From Bacillota bacterium (GTDB lineage: Bacteria; Bacillota; Clostridia; Lachnospirales; Lachnospiraceae): a stretch of DNA of 64,000 bases. Position 1 is the first letter of the stretch. The number at the start of each line of letters is the position of its first letter. The notes beneath the pieces are model-generated. The model saw only the letters and a list, made by a program, of their open reading frames with translations. It made no database searches and was not told the DNA's origin. Both the position numbers and the translations under genes were made by a program. Of this stretch, positions 1 to 8,689 are shown in pieces. The DNA lies in NCBI GenBank assembly GCA_902363515.1, contig CABJAN010000006.1, positions 1 through 64,000 on the forward strand, read 5' to 3'.

Positions 1-40
1 AAAAATAAAAAAACACCATGAAAAAATGACAAAACAATAA

Positions 41-81
41 GGCCGTAATCCAGCATAAATACTTGGGTTGCGGCCATTTTT
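41..81 (+). terminator. Rho-independent terminator upstream of gpr
   Basis: An 11-bp stem with two G-U pairs (41-51 with 65-75, beginning GGCCG and ending CGGCC) is followed by ATTTTT. It ends whatever transcript enters from the left. In related Clostridia that upstream gene is often rpsT, but none is visible here. Its A-rich left flank could also make it work on the opposite strand. Confidence 0.75.
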
Positions 82-160
82 AATCTGCTTTATCTGCAAA
101 AGTCAGGGTAAATGTCAATACATAAAATCCCTGAAACTGCAAAAAATAGAAGAAACAAGC

Positions 161-1090
161 ATGAAGGAAAGGGAAAAAAGGGAAATGGGAAGAATTCGTA
201 CAGATTTAGCTTTGGAGACAAAAGAAAAGTTTGAAGAGGACCAGGTGGAAATCAGGGGAGTGGTAATTGAAGAAAATTATAATGAAGAAAAAGATATCAA
301 GACCACAGTGGTGAAAATTGAAACCGAAAATGGGGCGAAAACCATGGGAAGGCCACAGGGGATTTACATTACCATGGAAGCGCCGAATCTGTCTGTTCCG
401 GATGAGGACTATCACAGGGAAATTTCCAGGGAACTTGCCAGACATATGAAAAAGCTGCTGCCAGAGAAAGAAGAGCTGAAAGCGCTGGTTGTGGGACTGG
501 GAAACCGGGAGATTACCCCTGATTCCCTGGGTCCGGATGTGATTTCAAACCTGCATATTACCAGACACCTCATTCAGGAATATGGAACCCTGGGTATGGG
601 AGAAACCTGTGTACATTCTGTCAGCGGGCTGGTTCCGGGAGTGATGGCTCAAACCGGAATGGAAACCATGGAAATTATCAGAGGTGTTGTGGAAGAGACC
701 AAACCAGATGTGGTGATTGCCATTGATGCACTGGCAGCCAGAAGCGTGAAAAGACTGAATCGTACCATTCAGCTTACAGATACAGGGATTCAGCCCGGTT
801 CCGGGGTTGGGAATCACAGAAATGGACTAAGTGAAACCACTCTTGGAGTGAAGGTAATTGGAATCGGAGTGCCTACAGTAGTAGATGCAGCGACAATTGT
901 TCAGGATGCCATGTCTCATTTGCTGGATGCTCTGGAGGAACAGGAGAAAAAAGAATTTCTGGAAGAGATGATTACCCCGTCTCTGCACAGCATGTTCATG
1001 ACTCCAAAGGATGTAGATGAAACCATAAAAAGACTTTCCTATACCATATCTGAAGGACTGAATCTTACATTTGCAAAAGCAGAGGCATAA
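161..1090 (+). CDS. gpr: GPR germination protease (spore protease)
   Basis: GPR is the endoprotease that degrades small acid-soluble spore proteins during germination. It is made in the forespore as a zymogen that cleaves its own N-terminus. The 309-residue product has the family hallmarks: RTDLALE near the N-terminus (residues 13-19), GLGNREITPDSLGP, a VSGLVPGV block and AIDALAAR. The family's two functional aspartates are thought to lie in the TPDxLGP and IDALAAR blocks. The frame is open back to a TTG at 68, but that codon lies inside a terminator stem, so I place the start at ATG 161. ATG 185, just before GRIRTDLALE, is a real alternative because both ribosome sites are weak. spoIIP follows 40 bases downstream, the usual clostridial order. 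Confidence 0.95.
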   Translation: MKEREKREMGRIRTDLALETKEKFEEDQVEIRGVVIEENYNEEKDIKTTVVKIETENGAKTMGRPQGIYITMEAPNLSVPDEDYHREISRELARHMKKLLPEKEELKALVVGLGNREITPDSLGPDVISNLHITRHLIQEYGTLGMGETCVHSVSGLVPGVMAQTGMETMEIIRGVVEETKPDVVIAIDALAARSVKRLNRTIQLTDTGIQPGSGVGNHRNGLSETTLGVKVIGIGVPTVVDAATIVQDAMSHLLDALEEQEKKEFLEEMITPSLHSMFMTPKDVDETIKRLSYTISEGLNLTFAKAEA

Positions 1091-1104
1091 TTGAAAAGGA
1101 TTGT

Positions 1105-1122
1105 CTCATATATAGATATGAG
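1105..1122 (+). promoter_or_regulatory. Small hairpin abutting the spoIIP ribosome site
   Basis: CTCATAT (1105-1111) and ATATGAG (1116-1122) form a perfect 7-bp stem with a 4-base loop. Its 3' arm overlaps the start of the AGGTGA ribosome site (1121-1126) used by the TTG start of spoIIP. It has no T tract, so it is not a terminator. It could reduce translation of spoIIP or shield an mRNA end; this is inference. Confidence 0.4.
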
Positions 1123-1130
1123 GTGATTGA

Positions 1131-2369
1131 TTGAAGAAAAAAGATGCAGAACGAATTGTTTCTATTGTGCTGTGGATTCTTATGGTGATTCTGGGTGCAG
1201 ATATTGTGATAAAAGGATTAAGACTGGATGAGGAAACCTGGGAGCAGATGATGCGTAAAGTGCAGCAGCAAACCATGGAAACCTATCTTCCAGGGATGGT
1301 GGAAGAACACGGCGAGGAAACTGCAGTTACGTGGCTGCTGAGACAAATCGGAGCGCAGATACCTGTATTTATGCCGGACAGGACAGAAGAGCAGGGAAGT
1401 CTTTTGGAAGATTCCAAAATCAGCAGGAAAATCGCAGAGGAAAATTCAGAATTTCTGGAGGCAAAACTTCTGGAAGAAAATCAGGAAGCAGGGCCTCCGG
1501 AGTCAGGCTATGAGAACACAGGAGGTGTGGATGCCCAGAACAGCGGGGAGAATACAGAAGAAACTGTTGCCGGGACAATGGAAAAAGCTCCGGTTACGGA
1601 TATTCCTTTGGAAAAATTTCAGGACTTTGATTTTGTAATGAGAAGTTTTTATACAGTGGATAAAACCACCAGTATTACCAGCGAGCAGTTAAATGCGCCG
1701 GAGCTGGTGCAGATGGATTTGAGGATGCAGACCGGGAAAGAGCAGCCGCAGATTCTTATTTATCATAGCCATTCTCAGGAGGAGTTTATTGATTCCGTTC
1801 CGGGAGATCCCTCTACAACGATTGTAGGAGTGGGGGCATATTTAGCTACACTTTTGAGGGATACATATGGCTATAATGTCATTCATGTTACAGATACCTT
1901 TGACATTGTAGATGGGAAATTGGACAGGAACCAGGCGTACACCTTTGCCCAGGAACGAATCAGCCAGATTCTGGAGGAAAATCCCAGCGTGGAGGTGGTT
2001 ATTGATCTGCACAGAGATGGTGTGCCGGAAGGTAAGCGGCTGGTAACTAATGTAAACGGAAAAGAGACTGCCAAAATTATGTTTTTTAACGGACTGAGCA
2101 GAACCAATAAGAATGGAGAAATCAGCTATCTTCCAAATCCCTATATTAAAGAAAATCTGGCTTTTTCCCTGCAAATGATGCTGGAGTCTAAGAAATATTA
2201 CCCGGACTTAGCCAGAACCATTTATCTTCGCGGATACCGGTATAATCTGCATCTAAGACCCAAAACACTGCTGGTGGAATGTGGGGCTCAGACCAATACT
2301 GTGCAGGAGGAAATGAACGCCATGGAACCTCTGGCAGACATTTTGAATAAGGTTTTGACAGGAACGTAA
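1131..2369 (+). CDS. spoIIP: Stage II sporulation protein P (SpoIIP)
   Basis: SpoIIP is the membrane-anchored amidase/endopeptidase of the SpoIIDMP complex, which thins septal peptidoglycan and drives engulfment of the forespore. The 412-residue product has one N-terminal membrane helix (about residues 9-28) and a Glu-rich, low-complexity linker to about residue 160. The SpoIIP catalytic domain follows, with IYHSHSQE (His212), VIDLHRDG (His294) and VECGAQTN (Glu383), which fit the zinc-ligand and catalytic positions of the family. The start is TTG at 1131, set by AGGTGA six bases upstream; no in-frame ATG lies nearby. A small hairpin overlaps this site. The usual next gene, lepA, lies 17 kb away, beyond an interposed cluster. 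Confidence 0.95.
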   Translation: MKKKDAERIVSIVLWILMVILGADIVIKGLRLDEETWEQMMRKVQQQTMETYLPGMVEEHGEETAVTWLLRQIGAQIPVFMPDRTEEQGSLLEDSKISRKIAEENSEFLEAKLLEENQEAGPPESGYENTGGVDAQNSGENTEETVAGTMEKAPVTDIPLEKFQDFDFVMRSFYTVDKTTSITSEQLNAPELVQMDLRMQTGKEQPQILIYHSHSQEEFIDSVPGDPSTTIVGVGAYLATLLRDTYGYNVIHVTDTFDIVDGKLDRNQAYTFAQERISQILEENPSVEVVIDLHRDGVPEGKRLVTNVNGKETAKIMFFNGLSRTNKNGEISYLPNPYIKENLAFSLQMMLESKKYYPDLARTIYLRGYRYNLHLRPKTLLVECGAQTNTVQEEMNAMEPLADILNKVLTGT

Positions 2370-2387
2370 AAAAAGAGACAATGGACA

Positions 2388-2416
2388 TTGAAAAAAATAA
2401 GAAACAATGTTATATT
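2388..2416 (+). promoter_or_regulatory. Sigma-A type promoter of the first polysaccharide cluster
   Basis: TTGAAA (2388-2393), a 17-base spacer and TATATT (2411-2416) lie about 85 bases before the fused nucleotidyltransferase gene. This is the only strong promoter I see before the ten-kilobase run of tightly spaced genes that follows, so it probably drives the whole operon. Confidence 0.65.
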
Positions 2417-2499
2417 TAAGATTACGTGCATTTAAAATGTCTGTAAAAAATAAGAAATAAATTCAGAAGAGAAAAGAAGAAAAAACGGAGGAAAAAAGT

Positions 2500-4317
2500 A
2501 TGCAGGCAATGATTTTGGCAGCCGGCATGGGAAAGCGGTTAAAAGAACTGACAAGTAATGCCACAAAATGTATGGTGGAGGTAAATGGCGTAACCCTGAT
2601 TGAACGTATGCTCTCTCAGCTTGATAAGAAAAATCTGGAACGAATTGTGGTGGTGGTTGGTTATGAAGGCAAAAAACTAATGGATTATATTGAAACTTTA
2701 GACGTCCATACACCTATTGTCTATGTAAATAATGAAATTTATTATAAAACCAATAATATTTATTCTCTGTTTCTGGCAAGAAATTATCTGACAGAAGATG
2801 ACACCATTTTGTTGGAATCTGATTTGATTTTTGAGGATGCAGTGCTGCAAAGACTTCTGGATAACCCTTATCCAAGTCTGGCTCTGGTTGCAAAATTTGA
2901 AAGCTGGATGGACGGAACAGTAGTTACGTTAGATGAAGAAAATAATATTAAGAATTTTTTAGGAAAAAAAGATTTTGAGTTCCAGGAAATACCAAAATAT
3001 TATAAAACTGTGAACATTTATAAATTCAGCAAGGATTTTTCTACAAGTCATTATGTTCCATTTCTGGAAGCGTATAGCAAAGCCCTGGGAAATAATGAAT
3101 ATTATGAGCAGGTTTTAAAAGTGATTACCCTTTTAGATAAACCGGAAATCAAAGCAGAGCCACTTGGACAGGAAGCGTGGTATGAAATTGACGATGTGCA
3201 GGATTTGAATATTGCTGAGTCTATTTTTGCAGAAAAAGAAGAAAAACTGGATAAATTCAGCAGACGCTGGGGTGGATACTGGAGATATCCACAGCTTTTG
3301 GATTTTTGTTATCTGGTAAATCCTTTTTATCCAAACCAGAAGCTTATAGATGAAATGAAAGCAAATTTTGAAAGACTTCTGTGTGAGTATCCTTCCGGCA
3401 TGGAAGTGAACAGCCTGCTGGCTGCAAAATACTATGGACTACATAAGGAACAGGTTTGTGTTGGAAATGGAGCAGCAGAACTGATTAAGGAACTGATGGA
3501 ATCAGGCCAGGGAAAGACAGGTATGATTTATCCTTCGTTTGAAGAATATCCAAACAGAAAAGAACAAAATGAAATCGTACCGTTTTTTGCTTCCAGACCG
3601 GCATTTCGCTACACAGCGGAAGAACTCATGACATTTTATGAGGATAAAGATATTAAAAATCTTGTTTTAATCAATCCTGACAATCCATCTGGAAATTATA
3701 TTGAAAAGCAGGATGTGCTGAAAATGGCAGACTGGGCGCAAAAGAAAGGGACTCAGTTTATTGTGGATGAATCTTTTGTGGATTTTGCAGATACCAATGA
3801 GCCTGCATCCTTATTAGATGAAGAGATTATAAAAAATTATCCGGGAATGGTTGTGGTAAAAAGTATTTCGAAATCCTTTGGAGTACCGGGACTGCGTCTG
3901 GGAATTCTGGCGTCTGGGGATGAAGAATTGATTACTTTCCTGAAAAAACGTATGTCGATTTGGAATATCAACTCTTTTGGAGAGTTCTATATGCAGATTT
4001 TTGAAAAATATAAATCAAACTATGAAGAAGCTCTGGAAAAATTTAAAGAGGTTCGCAGAGAATATGTAAATGCATTGTCTGCCTGTCCGTTTCTGGAGGT
4101 TCTGCCTTCCCAGGCAAATTATGTAATGTGTCGTTTAATTGGAAATAAGACAAGCAGGGAATTGGCAGAAGTTCTTTTAAACAAGTACAATATTTTGATT
4201 AAGGATTTGTCCAGAAAGAAAGGCTTTGAAGGAGAATCCTATATCCGTCTGGCGGTGAAACGTCCGGAAGAAAATCAGAAGCTTATTGACGCCATGAGAG
4301 CAGAATTTGGAGTGTGA
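2500..4317 (+). CDS. Fused nucleotidyltransferase / CobD-like PLP enzyme
   Basis: A two-domain fusion of 605 residues. Residues 1 to about 240 are a sugar-phosphate/phosphocholine type nucleotidyltransferase: it opens with LAAGMGKRL, carries a LicC-like TKCMVEVNG block and has LESDLIF as the metal-binding region. Residues about 255-605 are a fold-type I PLP enzyme: GNGAAELI, INPDNPSGN, VDESFVDF and KSISKSFGVPGLRLG, with Lys458 as the likely Schiff-base lysine. These motifs, together with IWNINSFGEF and the C-terminal arrangement, match my memory of CobD (L-threonine-phosphate decarboxylase) better than HisC. I infer decarboxylation of a phospho-amino acid to an amino-alcohol phosphate, then activation to a CDP derivative. 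A transaminase role is the alternative. A GGAGG site fixes the start, and the next gene begins at the stop. The LicD gene three places on is the likely user of the product. Confidence 0.85.
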   Translation: MQAMILAAGMGKRLKELTSNATKCMVEVNGVTLIERMLSQLDKKNLERIVVVVGYEGKKLMDYIETLDVHTPIVYVNNEIYYKTNNIYSLFLARNYLTEDDTILLESDLIFEDAVLQRLLDNPYPSLALVAKFESWMDGTVVTLDEENNIKNFLGKKDFEFQEIPKYYKTVNIYKFSKDFSTSHYVPFLEAYSKALGNNEYYEQVLKVITLLDKPEIKAEPLGQEAWYEIDDVQDLNIAESIFAEKEEKLDKFSRRWGGYWRYPQLLDFCYLVNPFYPNQKLIDEMKANFERLLCEYPSGMEVNSLLAAKYYGLHKEQVCVGNGAAELIKELMESGQGKTGMIYPSFEEYPNRKEQNEIVPFFASRPAFRYTAEELMTFYEDKDIKNLVLINPDNPSGNYIEKQDVLKMADWAQKKGTQFIVDESFVDFADTNEPASLLDEEIIKNYPGMVVVKSISKSFGVPGLRLGILASGDEELITFLKKRMSIWNINSFGEFYMQIFEKYKSNYEEALEKFKEVRREYVNALSACPFLEVLPSQANYVMCRLIGNKTSRELAEVLLNKYNILIKDLSRKKGFEGESYIRLAVKRPEENQKLIDAMRAEFGV

Positions 4318-4322
4318 AGAAC

Positions 4323-5459
4323 ATGAGAGTTTGTGTGATTGGCGGAGGAAATATTGGAAGTGTTTTAGCGGGGGACATGGCTTTTCGAGGATATCAGGTA
4401 GATCTGCTTACCGGAAAACCGGAAAGCTGGAGCCATGAAATAGAAGTATATGATTTAGAACAGGAAGAGGTACACTCTGGCAGAATTCATAGGATTACAG
4501 ATTCCATGGAAATCCTTTCCCAGGCAGATGTGATTTTTTCTACCTTGCCGTCTAATGTGTTTTGCGAAAAAATCAAGGAGATGACCCCTTTTTTGAAGAA
4601 AGGGACTTATCTTGGAATTGTTCCGGGAAGCGGTGGATGTGAGTTTTGCTGCCGGGAGGTTCTTGAAAAAGGCTGTGTTCTATTTGGTTTTCAGCGGGTA
4701 CACAGCATTGCCAGAATCAGAGAATACGGGAAAGCTGTAAATGTAACCAGCAGAAAGAAAGAAGTTCAGATTGGAGCTATTCCCAAAAACAGAACAAGGG
4801 AAGTCTGTAAAATAGTGGAAGAGCTGCTTGGTATACCGGCAAGGGAGGTCAGTAATTATCTGAATGTTACGCTGACACCGTCAAATCCTATTTTGCATAC
4901 AACCAGGCTGTATACAATGTTCCGTGATTATGAAGAACCTATGGTATATGACCAAAATATTCAGTTTTATGCCCAGTGGACCGAAGAGTCCTCAGAAATG
5001 CTTCTGGCTTGTGACCGGGAACTTCAGAACATCTGTAAAAAATTTCCAAACCTGGATTTGCATCAGGTAGTTTCTTTGAAAAAGCATTATGAGGTACAGG
5101 ACAAGAGACAAATGACTGAGAAAATCAGCCATATTCCGGCTTTTCAGAATATCTGGTCACCAATGAAGAAAAAGGGAGATGGATATGTGCCGGATAAAAG
5201 CTCCCGGTATTTTCAGGAGGATTTTCCGTATGGTCTGTGCATTATCAAAGCGTTTGCTGTGATTGCCCAGGAAGAAACACCAAATATAGACTGTGTATTA
5301 AAGTGGTATGAACAATTCTCCGGCGAAGAATATTTTCAGCAGGAAGCATTTACCGGAAGAAGTCTGAAGAAGCTAAATCTGCCACAGAATTATGGCCTGT
5401 TTACTGTAGATCAGGTACAGCAGTTTTACGGACAGACTGAGGAAGAGATAGATACATGA
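4323..5459 (+). CDS. Opine-type (octopine/nopaline family) dehydrogenase
   Basis: A 378-residue NAD(P)-dependent enzyme. Residues 2-30 are a Rossmann start (CVIGGGNIGSVLAG), followed by FSTLPSNVF. The C-terminal half has the octopine/nopaline dehydrogenase helical domain, with NPILHTTRLY and SRYFQEDFPYGL. The family reductively joins an amine or amino acid to an alpha-keto acid, forming N-(1-carboxyalkyl) amino compounds. Beside a CobD-like/cytidylyltransferase fusion, the natural guess is that it N-carboxyalkylates an amino-alcohol phosphate or its CDP form; that is inference. GTG 4314 is in frame, but the GGAG site suits ATG 4323 better. The stop overlaps the next start by four bases, so the two are probably translationally coupled. 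Confidence 0.8.
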   Translation: MRVCVIGGGNIGSVLAGDMAFRGYQVDLLTGKPESWSHEIEVYDLEQEEVHSGRIHRITDSMEILSQADVIFSTLPSNVFCEKIKEMTPFLKKGTYLGIVPGSGGCEFCCREVLEKGCVLFGFQRVHSIARIREYGKAVNVTSRKKEVQIGAIPKNRTREVCKIVEELLGIPAREVSNYLNVTLTPSNPILHTTRLYTMFRDYEEPMVYDQNIQFYAQWTEESSEMLLACDRELQNICKKFPNLDLHQVVSLKKHYEVQDKRQMTEKISHIPAFQNIWSPMKKKGDGYVPDKSSRYFQEDFPYGLCIIKAFAVIAQEETPNIDCVLKWYEQFSGEEYFQQEAFTGRSLKKLNLPQNYGLFTVDQVQQFYGQTEEEIDT

Positions 5460-6493
5460 GATTAAAGGAGTTTAAAGGAAAGAGTAATAATTTACAGCTG
5501 CTGAAGTTTTTGGCAGCTGTGTTTGTGGTAGCAAGTCATTCTTTTGCATTAGCGGCAGGCAGTTCTGAGAATGAATGGTTCATGAAACTTACAGATGGAG
5601 CGATATCTCTGGGAGGCGCTGCAGTGTCTGTCTTTTTTTGCACCGGAGGATATTTTATAGCGAAAAGCATGAACCGTGTGCAAAATGGAGTTACATATTT
5701 TAAAATACGGATACTTCGTATTTTTCCATGTCTTATGGTTGTGGTATTCCTGTCAGCATTTTTATTAGGGCCTTTGGTAACAGAGTATAGTCTGTCAGAG
5801 TATTTTAAAGACACCCAGGTATACCATTACCTGCTCAATGGTGTTTTGCTTTTACAGCACAACCTTCCGGGGGTGTTTCGGGATAATCCTTATTTGCCTA
5901 CAGTCAATGGAGTTTTATGGACGCTGCCTATAGAATTTCTTTGCTACATAGCATGTTTTGTTATGTGGAAATTAAAATTTCTGGAGCAGAAAAAGTGTGT
6001 ATTTAGTATTCCTTTGGTGATTTTTGGAACCTTAGGAATCTACTTTGTGGCAGGAAAAGCAGGAGTATCCGGGCTGACCCCTACTATCAGACCCATGCTT
6101 TTATTTTATATGGGTATTTTGTTTTTTGTATACAGAGACAAGGTTATTTTTAAGAAATCGGTATTTTGGTGGCACATGTCTGCATTAGTCTTGTCAGTTC
6201 CCCTGCATCTGGTGAATGCGGCAATGGTGCTGTGTTTTCCATATATTTTGTTTTATTTGTGTTTTGCTGTAAAACAGGTATCTGAAAAAGTGGGAAACGC
6301 AGGCAATATTTCTTATGGAATTTATTTATGTGCGTATCCGATACAACAGGTGATTGTATGGATGCATGGAGACACAATGTCACCTTACTGGAATACAGGA
6401 ATGGCCATTCCTTTTGCTGTTGCAGGAGGATACCTTTTGTACCGATATATTGAAAAGCCGCTTATGAATTTTAAAGGAAGAAGGCTTGCCTAG
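5456..6493 (+). CDS. Acyltransferase 3 family membrane protein
   Basis: An integral-membrane O-acyltransferase of the acyltransferase 3 family (OafA/WecH-like), 345 residues with about ten hydrophobic segments. The family opening is clear: NNLQLLKFLAAVFVVASHS, with the conserved histidine near residue 28. It also has an arginine-containing loop (KIRILRIFPCLM) and a WTLPIEFLCYI segment typical of the family. Such proteins move acetyl or succinyl groups across the membrane onto surface glycans. Here it would acylate the polysaccharide made by its neighbours. It starts in an ATGA overlap with the dehydrogenase gene, so it belongs to the same operon. The acyl group and the sugar acceptor cannot be told from sequence. 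Confidence 0.85.
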   Translation: MRLKEFKGKSNNLQLLKFLAAVFVVASHSFALAAGSSENEWFMKLTDGAISLGGAAVSVFFCTGGYFIAKSMNRVQNGVTYFKIRILRIFPCLMVVVFLSAFLLGPLVTEYSLSEYFKDTQVYHYLLNGVLLLQHNLPGVFRDNPYLPTVNGVLWTLPIEFLCYIACFVMWKLKFLEQKKCVFSIPLVIFGTLGIYFVAGKAGVSGLTPTIRPMLLFYMGILFFVYRDKVIFKKSVFWWHMSALVLSVPLHLVNAAMVLCFPYILFYLCFAVKQVSEKVGNAGNISYGIYLCAYPIQQVIVWMHGDTMSPYWNTGMAIPFAVAGGYLLYRYIEKPLMNFKGRRLA

Positions 6494-6512
6494 AAGTTCA
6501 GATAGGCTTATA

Positions 6513-7418
6513 ATGAGAAAATGGAAGGAAACAAGAGAGAAAATGGGAAGAGAATATGATGCATATACGTTAAAAGCAGTTCAGGAGATTGAACTGGAGA
6601 TGTTAGAGTGCTTTTTGGAGATTTGTGAAAAACACGATTTAACATATTTTGCTTTTGCAGGTACTGGCATTGGAGCTTTGCGGCATGGAGGATTTATTCC
6701 CTGGGATGATGATATTGATATCAATATGCCAAGAAAGGATTTTGAGAAATTCGTAGAAATTGCCAAGCGAGATTATGGTGACCGTTACTATTTCTTAAAT
6801 GCCACAACAGATGAACATTATCCCCTTATGACTACCAGATGGTGTAAAAAAGGAACTGTTTTCTGGGAAGAATCTTTAAAAGGTGTTCCCTGCAAGTTTG
6901 GGATTTTCCTGGATTTATACCCCATGGATGAAGTCAGTGATGACCCGAAAAAGCTGCGGCGTCAGGCAATGCCGGCCTGGTTTTGGAGCAAAATTATGAT
7001 TCTCCGTGAAGTTCCCTATCCGGTATTACCATTTCAGGGAATGACAAAAAAGGTGATTCATGGTATTTGTGCCTGTGTTCATGTGCTTTTAAAGACTTTT
7101 CATGTTTCTCACAACTGGCTCTATGGCAGATGTATGGCTGCCTGCACAAAATATAATGGAGTTGGAACGGATACGCTTGGTTATTTGTGCAGTTCCCAAC
7201 CTTATGAAGATGTGCTGAAAAAAAGCCAGGTGTATCCTTTGAAAAAGCTGAAGTTTGAGCATTTGGAATTAAATTTTCCAAATAAAATCGAAGAGATGCT
7301 TACAGCAACATACGGAGATTATATGAAACTGCCACCAGCAGAGAAGAGAAAGAATCATTTTCCGTATCGTTTGGAACTAGGTGATTACACGCCGGGGAGA
7401 AAGGCTGAAAACGAATAA
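6513..7418 (+). CDS. LicD-family phosphotransferase
   Basis: LicD-family enzymes (nucleotidyltransferase fold) transfer phosphocholine or a related phospho-substituent from a CDP carrier onto a glycan. The signature is intact around residues 50-80: FAGTGIGALRHGGFIPWDDD followed by IDINMPRKDFEKF, including the DDDID metal-binding aspartates. The C-terminal part has the usual TYGDYMKLPP block. About 301 residues is a typical length. The frame stays open to a TTG at 6486; I chose ATG 6513, and ATG 6543 is equally possible. No choline uptake or kinase genes are present, but a fused cytidylyltransferase lies upstream, so the donor is probably not CDP-choline but a product of that enzyme. Confidence 0.9.
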   Translation: MRKWKETREKMGREYDAYTLKAVQEIELEMLECFLEICEKHDLTYFAFAGTGIGALRHGGFIPWDDDIDINMPRKDFEKFVEIAKRDYGDRYYFLNATTDEHYPLMTTRWCKKGTVFWEESLKGVPCKFGIFLDLYPMDEVSDDPKKLRRQAMPAWFWSKIMILREVPYPVLPFQGMTKKVIHGICACVHVLLKTFHVSHNWLYGRCMAACTKYNGVGTDTLGYLCSSQPYEDVLKKSQVYPLKKLKFEHLELNFPNKIEEMLTATYGDYMKLPPAEKRKNHFPYRLELGDYTPGRKAENE

Positions 7419-7420
7419 GA

Positions 7421-8689
7421 ATGGATAAAAATATGCAAAGTCAAGTAAAGAAAGATTATTTCTGGAATACCATGGGAAGTGGGATTACTGCTGTATTTTC
7501 GGTTGTTGTCTTATGGGCAGTGACCAGGATTATGGGGCCTTATGTGGGAGGCGTATTTGCTTTTGGATATGCAGTGTCCCAGCAGCTTCAGACAGTGGGA
7601 GCCTATGAAATTCGTACCTATCAGGCAACGGATGTTCGTGAAGTTTTTAAATTTGAAACGTATCTGGCAGCGAGAATCATTACCTGTCTGGCAATGATTT
7701 TATGCGCTGTGGCATATGGGTTCTACCATGAGGGCTTTACGGAAGAGGCAATCGTGCTGATTCTCATTTGTATGTTAAAAGTATTTGATGCATTTGAGGA
7801 TGTATTTCACGGGATGTTTCAGCAGCATAAGAAGCTTTATATAGCAGGAAAGGCGCTTTTTTACAGAATACTGATTACCATGCTTGGCTTTGTTTTATTC
7901 CTTTATATTACCAGAAGCCTTCTGATATCCTGTATCCTTACGATTCTTATTTCTGCGGTTGCAGTTTTTTATTTGAATGTTCCGGAAGCCAAAAAAATGG
8001 TTTCTATCCGCATCAGATTCCAGTGGAATCAGATTAAGGGACTTCTGATATCTTGTTTTCCGCTGTTTGTGGGAGCTTTTGTACTTCAATACCTCAGCAA
8101 TCTCCCCAAATACGGTATGGATCAGTATATGTCTAAGGAATATCAGACGTATTACTCTATCCTGTTTATGCCGGCATTTGTGATTAATTTGTTTAGTGGG
8201 TTTGCATTTAAACCGCTGCTGACTTCTCTGGCAGAAAATTGGGTGGGGAATCAGAAAAGCAAATTTATGGGGACGATTGTAAAAGGACTTCTGATTGTAG
8301 GCGGACTTACCGTGGTTGTAATAGGTGGTGGTTATCTTCTGGGAATTCCGGTATTGTCCTGGATATATGGTGTAGAACTGGCGCCTTATAAGACAGAGTT
8401 TATACTGCTTCTTTTGGGCGGAGGCTTTAGTGCAGCAGGTGTTATTTTGTATTATGGTCTGATGGTTATGCGCTGCCAGAAGCTGATTTTGTACGGATAT
8501 ATTCTTACCTTATTGATTTCTCTGCCATTTTCAGGTATGATGACTCAACAGTGGGGAATGCTTGGAGCATCCTTGCTGTATGTGGGACTGATGCTTTTAA
8601 GATGTATCATTTTGGTATTCTCCATCTGGTGGGGAATGAGAAGCAGCAGAAAAAAAGAAAAAGGAGATTTGTCTCATGAAGTATTCTGA
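7421..8689 (+). CDS. Polysaccharide flippase (Wzx/MATE-like)
   Basis: A 422-residue multi-pass membrane protein, mostly hydrophobic with about 12-14 segments. It resembles the polysaccharide biosynthesis/oligosaccharide flippase family of the MOP superfamily: an N-terminal FWNTMGSGITAVFSVVVLWA segment and a central YYSILFMPAFVINLFSGFAF. It would move an undecaprenyl-linked repeat unit across the membrane. It starts three bases after the licD stop and its end overlaps the next glycosyltransferase by 14 bases. This makes the first cluster flippase-dependent, in contrast to the ABC exporter of the second cluster. No Wzy-type polymerase is evident, so the product may be a short glycan. Confidence 0.85.
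   Translation: MDKNMQSQVKKDYFWNTMGSGITAVFSVVVLWAVTRIMGPYVGGVFAFGYAVSQQLQTVGAYEIRTYQATDVREVFKFETYLAARIITCLAMILCAVAYGFYHEGFTEEAIVLILICMLKVFDAFEDVFHGMFQQHKKLYIAGKALFYRILITMLGFVLFLYITRSLLISCILTILISAVAVFYLNVPEAKKMVSIRIRFQWNQIKGLLISCFPLFVGAFVLQYLSNLPKYGMDQYMSKEYQTYYSILFMPAFVINLFSGFAFKPLLTSLAENWVGNQKSKFMGTIVKGLLIVGGLTVVVIGGGYLLGIPVLSWIYGVELAPYKTEFILLLLGGGFSAAGVILYYGLMVMRCQKLILYGYILTLLISLPFSGMMTQQWGMLGASLLYVGLMLLRCIILVFSIWWGMRSSRKKEKGDLSHEVF

Noticed and set aside
68..160. Upstream TTG start for gpr
   Set aside because: The TTG lies inside a terminator stem and the extra 31 residues do not match GPR; ATG 161 or 185 is used.
2500..7418. Phosphonate (2-aminoethylphosphonate) pathway
   Set aside because: A fused cytidylyltransferase/transaminase is known there, but no PEP mutase or phosphonopyruvate decarboxylase is present and the PLP motifs look CobD-like.
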